A DNA stretch of 64,000 nt from the NCBI GenBank assembly GCA_030431775.1, contig JAUIHW010000017.1, positions 1 to 64,000 on the forward strand. The letters run 5' to 3'. This DNA comes from Gammaproteobacteria bacterium. Its GTDB lineage: Bacteria; Pseudomonadota; Gammaproteobacteria; Pseudomonadales; JAUIET01. Under the pieces are notes generated by a model that was not told the origin of the DNA, ran no database searches, and saw only the letters and a program-made list of their open reading frames with translations. Position 1 is the stretch's first letter. Every line of letters begins with the position of its first letter. The position numbers were made by a program, and so were the translations under genes. This document shows, one piece after another, positions 60,290 through 64,000 of this stretch.

Positions 60290-61381
60290 CTATTTGGGTG
60301 TAAATGCGCTGGCGCTGTCGCTGTCACGATACGCTTTAGGCGTCATACCCATCCACTTACGGAATGATCTGACGAAAGAGCTTGTCTCGGCAAAGCCGAG
60401 CATTTCGCTGATATCGTGAATTTTTAGATTCTTGCGATGTAAATACTCGATTGCCAGTGTGCGCCGGCGTTCGTCCTTAATTCGTTGATAGCTGGTGTTT
60501 TCTTCGATCAGGCGCCGCCGTAATGTCGATGCTGACATATTCAATCGGGCCGCAATTTCATCAAAATGCGGAAGGTTCCCATTCGGCAATTGGCCGATAA
60601 TCGACTTTATCGCATCCGACGTTGTGGCAGGTGACTGCTCGTCCAGCCAGAAAGGGTACAGTACGAAACCAAGAAAGTGTTGTAGAGACTGGTTATCCTG
60701 CACGATGCGCTGTTGGAGCTCCGGCGCCGCCAATACCATTTCTGTGCGCGGCGCATCGAAAATTACCGGGCACTGAAAGGTTCTGCTTAATACGCGGGTG
60801 TATTTGTCGTTTATAGGGGAGCTGGCGATGTTCGCCGATTGGAGTTCAAGTGACCGACCGATCAGCCAGCCGCCTAAGGAACAGATAGCCCGCAAACCAG
60901 AGGAAAGCACCACCGGTTCGAAGTATTCCGATCGCGACCACGTCACTGGCGCAAAGCGACTTTGATATTGAGTGCAATCAAACTGATAGACCAGGCGCAC
61001 CAGGCCGCTACTTGGCTCTGTCGAAATGCCTAACTGATGGCCACCAAGCGGCCGGGTATAGGCCCAGAACTCCGCCGCCCGTTGCAGGGCTTCGCCTAAG
61101 GTATCGCTGGCTATCATGTTGAAGCACATCAGGCGAAAGGATGTGCCGCCCATTCCTGCGGCCCAGGGTACGGTGCCGCATGTTTGCTGCATGTATCTTG
61201 CACTGGCCAAATAAAGGTTGGAATAGTGAATTGCAGGTACCGTCTGCTTTGCTTGAAGCGCCCGCAGGGCCTTAAAATCCAAGCCAATTTCGGTGCACAA
61301 TTGCTTGGCGTCGGCCTGGATAGCTTCCAGATAGTCGAGCAGCTGTTGAAATTTGTAGGCTGGCAGAAAATAATCTTTCAC
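60290..61381 (-). CDS. AraC-family regulator, OruR-like
   Basis: This 363-residue regulator pairs an N-terminal ligand-sensing domain (about 20-230) with a C-terminal AraC pair (FDEIAARLNMSASTLRRRLIE, ISEMLGFAETSSFVRSFRK ending GMTPKAYR). It is the last gene in the minus-strand operon from the class II aldolase through the DAO gene, so it may be autoregulated with its catabolic partners. It converges with the ene-reductase gene. Confidence 0.88.
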   Translation of the reverse strand: MKDYFLPAYKFQQLLDYLEAIQADAKQLCTEIGLDFKALRALQAKQTVPAIHYSNLYLASARYMQQTCGTVPWAAGMGGTSFRLMCFNMIASDTLGEALQRAAEFWAYTRPLGGHQLGISTEPSSGLVRLVYQFDCTQYQSRFAPVTWSRSEYFEPVVLSSGLRAICSLGGWLIGRSLELQSANIASSPINDKYTRVLSRTFQCPVIFDAPRTEMVLAAPELQQRIVQDNQSLQHFLGFVLYPFWLDEQSPATTSDAIKSIIGQLPNGNLPHFDEIAARLNMSASTLRRRLIEENTSYQRIKDERRRTLAIEYLHRKNLKIHDISEMLGFAETSSFVRSFRKWMGMTPKAYRDSDSASAFTPK

Positions 61382-61401
61382 GCCTTATACTCACTTATCG
61401 C

Positions 61402-62823
61402 CTAGCAGGCAAAGCCAAGGCCGAGCTTATCAAGAAGCTTAAGCCAAAGACCCCGTCGGCCACCGTTTCTGTCGGCCCGCTGCAACTCGTACTGGGTGAA
61501 CTTTACGCCCAACCAACGAAGCGGCTCAGGTGCCCAGGGCAGTGCCTTGTGCGCAATAAACTTAAGTTGCAATGCTGAGCTTGGTTGGTAGCCGAGCAAT
61601 TCCAGTGCGATCCGGGCGCCGAATCTGGATGCGCACACACCGAGGCCGGTATAGCCGACGGTCCAGGCAACCCGGCCATCATAGGCGGTATCCGGAACCA
61701 TGCAAAAACGGGTGGAGCTACCAATAATGCCGCCCCAACGGTGAGTAAACTCAATCTCGCCTTCCAGCTGAGGGAAGAATTCAAAGAACTCCTTGGCCAG
61801 CCTTTCGTGACGGTCTTGAGCATCCATAAGTGAGTCGTGAGTGCCGCGATTGAAATAGTAACGGACATCGCCTCCGCCACCCCAGGTAATCCGGCCGTCC
61901 TGGGTAAGGCGAAAGTAGTGAAACATATTGACGTAGTCTTCCAGGGCGTGCCGCGAATTCTGGGTGCCCCAGGCAATCTGCTCGAATTGCGCGTCAGTCA
62001 ACGCTTGGGTGGCAATTTGATAATCCCAGATAGGAATAGTACTGCGGTTCACTTTCTTGATCGGCGACGTATAGCCATTGGTCGCGATCAGCACCTTGTC
62101 GCTGGTTACCACGCCGTTGGTGCAGCGGGTCCGCATACCGCCCCCGCTGACGGGCTCAGTGGCCAGCATTGCGGTTCCTTCGTAGATTCGCACATTGTAT
62201 TGTTCTTTGAGGACTGCTTTCAGCCCCCAGCACAGTCGTGCCGGGTCGAGTACGCCATCGTAGCCACCGCGATACCAGCAGGCTGCTTCCACCCTCGGTG
62301 AATTCACTTGCAGACGCGCGGCGTCGCGGTCATACCACACGGCGTCCTCACCAGCAGCCCTGGCTTCAAGGTATTCTTGATGCAAACGCTCAGCAGAATG
62401 GGCATTCATGGCAAGCGAGGTCATGCCGGTTTTTTCGTAGCGAGCGTCAATATTGTAGCGTTCAATTGTCGCCAGCAATTCGCGAATATTTTGCTCCGCC
62501 AGGGAAGCCAGCTGATCGGCTTCATCAGCAAAACGCAAGGCAATATTGGCTTCACCATGGGCGAGACTGGCATCGAGAAAGCCACCATTGCGGCCTGACG
62601 CACCGTCAGCAATAAAGCTCTTTTCTATTAGCACGATGTCGGCGTCGGCTTGCTGCTCCTTCAGCTGCAGTGCGGCCCACAAGCCAGTAAAGCCGCCGCC
62701 GACGATCAACAATTCGCACCGTTCATCCCCGTCCAGCGGTGGCTCCTGGGCTGGCCTAGCATCACAATCGTGCCATAGCGACATGAGTTTGGCATTCGCC
62801 AGAGCGCGCTGGTGGGCTTGCAT
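61402..62823 (-). CDS. FAD-dependent amine oxidoreductase (DAO family, gamma-glutamylputrescine oxidase-like)
   Basis: The 473-residue flavoprotein has a GGGFTG Rossmann near residues 41-46 and the FAD domain block DGASGRNGG. Its late VGYTGLGVCASRFGARIALELLG is split by the motif GYTGLG. The fold matches D-amino-acid and amine oxidases such as PuuB. It may oxidise an amine or amino acid made from the aldolase-SDR steps. It follows the SDR stop by six bases and precedes the AraC gene by 20. Confidence 0.85.
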   Translation of the reverse strand: MQAHQRALANAKLMSLWHDCDARPAQEPPLDGDERCELLIVGGGFTGLWAALQLKEQQADADIVLIEKSFIADGASGRNGGFLDASLAHGEANIALRFADEADQLASLAEQNIRELLATIERYNIDARYEKTGMTSLAMNAHSAERLHQEYLEARAAGEDAVWYDRDAARLQVNSPRVEAACWYRGGYDGVLDPARLCWGLKAVLKEQYNVRIYEGTAMLATEPVSGGGMRTRCTNGVVTSDKVLIATNGYTSPIKKVNRSTIPIWDYQIATQALTDAQFEQIAWGTQNSRHALEDYVNMFHYFRLTQDGRITWGGGGDVRYYFNRGTHDSLMDAQDRHERLAKEFFEFFPQLEGEIEFTHRWGGIIGSSTRFCMVPDTAYDGRVAWTVGYTGLGVCASRFGARIALELLGYQPSSALQLKFIAHKALPWAPEPLRWLGVKFTQYELQRADRNGGRRGLWLKLLDKLGLGFAC

Positions 62824-62828
62824 TGCTG

Positions 62829-63620
62829 TCAGGAGCCCTCCGGTGCCCAGTTGACGCCGTTGACATGCGCGCCGCCATCGACAAACAAGGTATTACCGTT
62901 GATGTAGCCGGCGTCATCCGTTGCCAGAAGCATAGCCGCACCGCCTATATCGGCCTCAGGGTCCCCCATACGGCCCGCGGGGTTCTGCTTTAACATTTCC
63001 TTGATCATTGCCGGTTCATTCTCTTCGAATCTTTTGTAGGCCTCGGTGGCGGCTGCCGGACAAATGATATTCGTAGTGATGCCATATTGCATCCATTCAA
63101 CAGCGGCGGTGCGAGAAAAAGCCCGGACCGCTTCCTTAGCGCTGTTGTAGTCCGAGGTCCACTTGTGAGCGTTTACACCGTTCAGTGAGCAGATGTTTAT
63201 GACGCGCCCAAATTGTTGCTGCTGCATGCTTGGGAACGCTTCTTTCATCAGGCTGACTACGGCAAGGTAGCCAGCCAGGGTGATCCGTTCGTAATGGTCC
63301 ATGCTTTGCAGTTCGATCGGTTTTGGTCCGCTGACGCCTGTAGGGTAGGCATTATTGACCAGAATATCGAGGCGACCATACTTCTCGACTGTACGCCTGA
63401 TCAGCTCGCTGCCGCTTGGCAGATCGAACAGGTCATAAGGCATGAACTCACCTTGCCCTCCCAATGCAGCCAGCGAAGCGGCGGTTTCCTGGCCGGCCTG
63501 GTTGTTGAAGTCGGCAACAATGATGGTGGCGCCTTCGCGGGCAAAGCGGCGGGCAATGCCCTTGCCAACCCCCATTGCAGCACCGGTAACAATTGCAACC
63601 TTGTTTCGCAGATTTCCCAT
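62829..63620 (-). CDS. Short-chain dehydrogenase/reductase
   Basis: This 263-residue classical SDR carries TGAAMGVG at 13-20, NNAYPTG near 90 and YNSAK as the catalytic Tyr-x3-Lys. Its end is VDGGAHVNGV as in many sugar or alcohol dehydrogenases. It lies between the class II aldolase and the DAO gene in one operon with 5- to 25-base gaps. Substrate is not known. Confidence 0.88.
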   Translation of the reverse strand: MGNLRNKVAIVTGAAMGVGKGIARRFAREGATIIVADFNNQAGQETAASLAALGGQGEFMPYDLFDLPSGSELIRRTVEKYGRLDILVNNAYPTGVSGPKPIELQSMDHYERITLAGYLAVVSLMKEAFPSMQQQQFGRVINICSLNGVNAHKWTSDYNSAKEAVRAFSRTAAVEWMQYGITTNIICPAAATEAYKRFEENEPAMIKEMLKQNPAGRMGDPEADIGGAAMLLATDDAGYINGNTLFVDGGAHVNGVNWAPEGS

Positions 63621-63643
63621 TGCTTACTCCTATGATTAGGTAA

Positions 63644-64000
63644 CTATTCGCTCAATACATCCGGATCGTTGCGAATTTCCCGGCGCGCCATGGCTTCCCA
63701 CAAAAACGGAAAGCCATTGTCGTCTGCACGGGACACATCGGGTATCGACGCGTCCGGCAGCAGCTTGCCGCCGCCGGCCAGTTCAACCTCATAGGCCCGA
63801 CGACTGCGCCATTCCAGGGTGCACACCCGCAAATGAGCTTGCCGGAGATGCTTGCCAACGACCAGGGAACCATGGTTCAACAGCAGGGCCCATTTGGCGT
63901 CGCCCAGAGCCTTTGCCGCCGCCAGGGTTCGGTCGTCATCGTCAAACGTTCCCTCGTATTCGTCAAATAAAGGCAGCTCACCGGCTACATAGGCGCTTGA
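63644..64000 (-). CDS. Class II aldolase/adducin family protein (partial)
   Basis: The frame is open to the window edge. About 118 residues of the C-terminus are present, with ALLLNHGSLVVGK and the later basic RAYEVELAGGGK. This is the zinc-dependent class II aldolase/adducin fold that acts on phosphorylated or hydroxy-keto sugars and aldehydes. The N-terminus with most zinc ligands is outside the window. It is first in the operon that runs through SDR, DAO and AraC. Confidence 0.8.
   Translation of the reverse strand, partial: SSAYVAGELPLFDEYEGTFDDDDRTLAAAKALGDAKWALLLNHGSLVVGKHLRQAHLRVCTLEWRSRRAYEVELAGGGKLLPDASIPDVSRADDNGFPFLWEAMARREIRNDPDVLSE

Noticed and set aside
1-64000. CRISPR arrays, transposases, integrases, phage genes
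   Set aside because: No repeat-spacer arrays or mobile element proteins seen on either strand; the only notable repeats are at the tRNA-Ser locus.

Overview
The window looks like a chromosomal segment from a free-living, probably marine gammaproteobacterium. This rests on the conserved block dinB, greB, alaS-lysC-csrA-tRNA-Ser(GCU)-tRNA-Arg(ACG), a homomeric ATP sulfurylase (sat), a LysM/BON protein, a TonB-dependent receptor and many catabolic genes. The order alaS-lysC-csrA-tRNAs is typical of Gammaproteobacteria. The genus is not determined here; a Cellvibrionales/OMG-like lineage is a guess from gene content. No insertion sequences, prophage genes, CRISPR arrays or plasmid functions were seen.

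Layout. (1) 1-3.6 kb: DUF917 protein and NCS1 permease (translationally coupled), divergent from an acyl-CoA synthetase. (2) 3.7-6.1 kb: an extradiol dioxygenase and an acyl-CoA-dehydrogenase-like flavin monooxygenase that resemble the steroid/aromatic ring-cleavage pair HsaC/HsaA. They sit behind a likely FNR/CRP-type promoter and a 27-codon leader ORF. (3) 6.1-14.6 kb: a TonB-dependent receptor and a molybdopterin oxidoreductase, two convergent CoA-acylating aldehyde dehydrogenase paralogues of equal length, and an AraC regulator. (4) 14.7-21.9 kb: an HDAC-like deacetylase, then a compact divergent cassette made of rpiR, a Rieske oxygenase and a class III aminotransferase on one side and a DAO-GcvT demethylase and CMD protein on the other. 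Two near-identical palindromes lie between them. It reads as a catabolic unit for a methylated or quaternary amine. (5) 22-37 kb: an uncharacterised ring/acyl degradation region holding an SDR and a zinc-type reductase, a crotonase, a HAPMO-type Baeyer-Villiger monooxygenase, an amidohydrolase, three acyl-CoA dehydrogenases, a tandem EthD protein, a DUF1214-like protein, an SDR and two AraC-type regulators. (6) 37-51.3 kb: mostly housekeeping genes (hydrolases, sat, lysM/BON, yciH, dinB, an OmpA-type lipid/peptidoglycan anchor, greB, an M23 peptidase, a Trm112-like protein, alaS, lysC, csrA, two tRNAs). (7) 51.4-64 kb: a second molybdopterin oxidoreductase with a DapB-like dehydrogenase, a NUDT19-like Nudix hydrolase with an alpha/beta hydrolase, a 2,4-dienoyl-CoA-reductase-like flavoenzyme, an old-yellow-enzyme homologue with an altered active site, and an operon of class II aldolase, SDR, amine oxidase-like flavoprotein and AraC regulator that runs off the window edge.

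How the genes work together. The accessory regions look like separate peripheral catabolic modules. Each has its own regulator (AraC, RpiR or GlxA type), and several feed CoA thioesters into beta-oxidation. The exact substrates cannot be read from sequence. The most informative unexplained structures are a perfect 30-bp inverted repeat that folds the 3' end of tRNA-Ser into its terminator and is partly duplicated downstream, a dinB gene whose best start is a CTG codon, the RpiR operator pair, and the FNR-like leader region.
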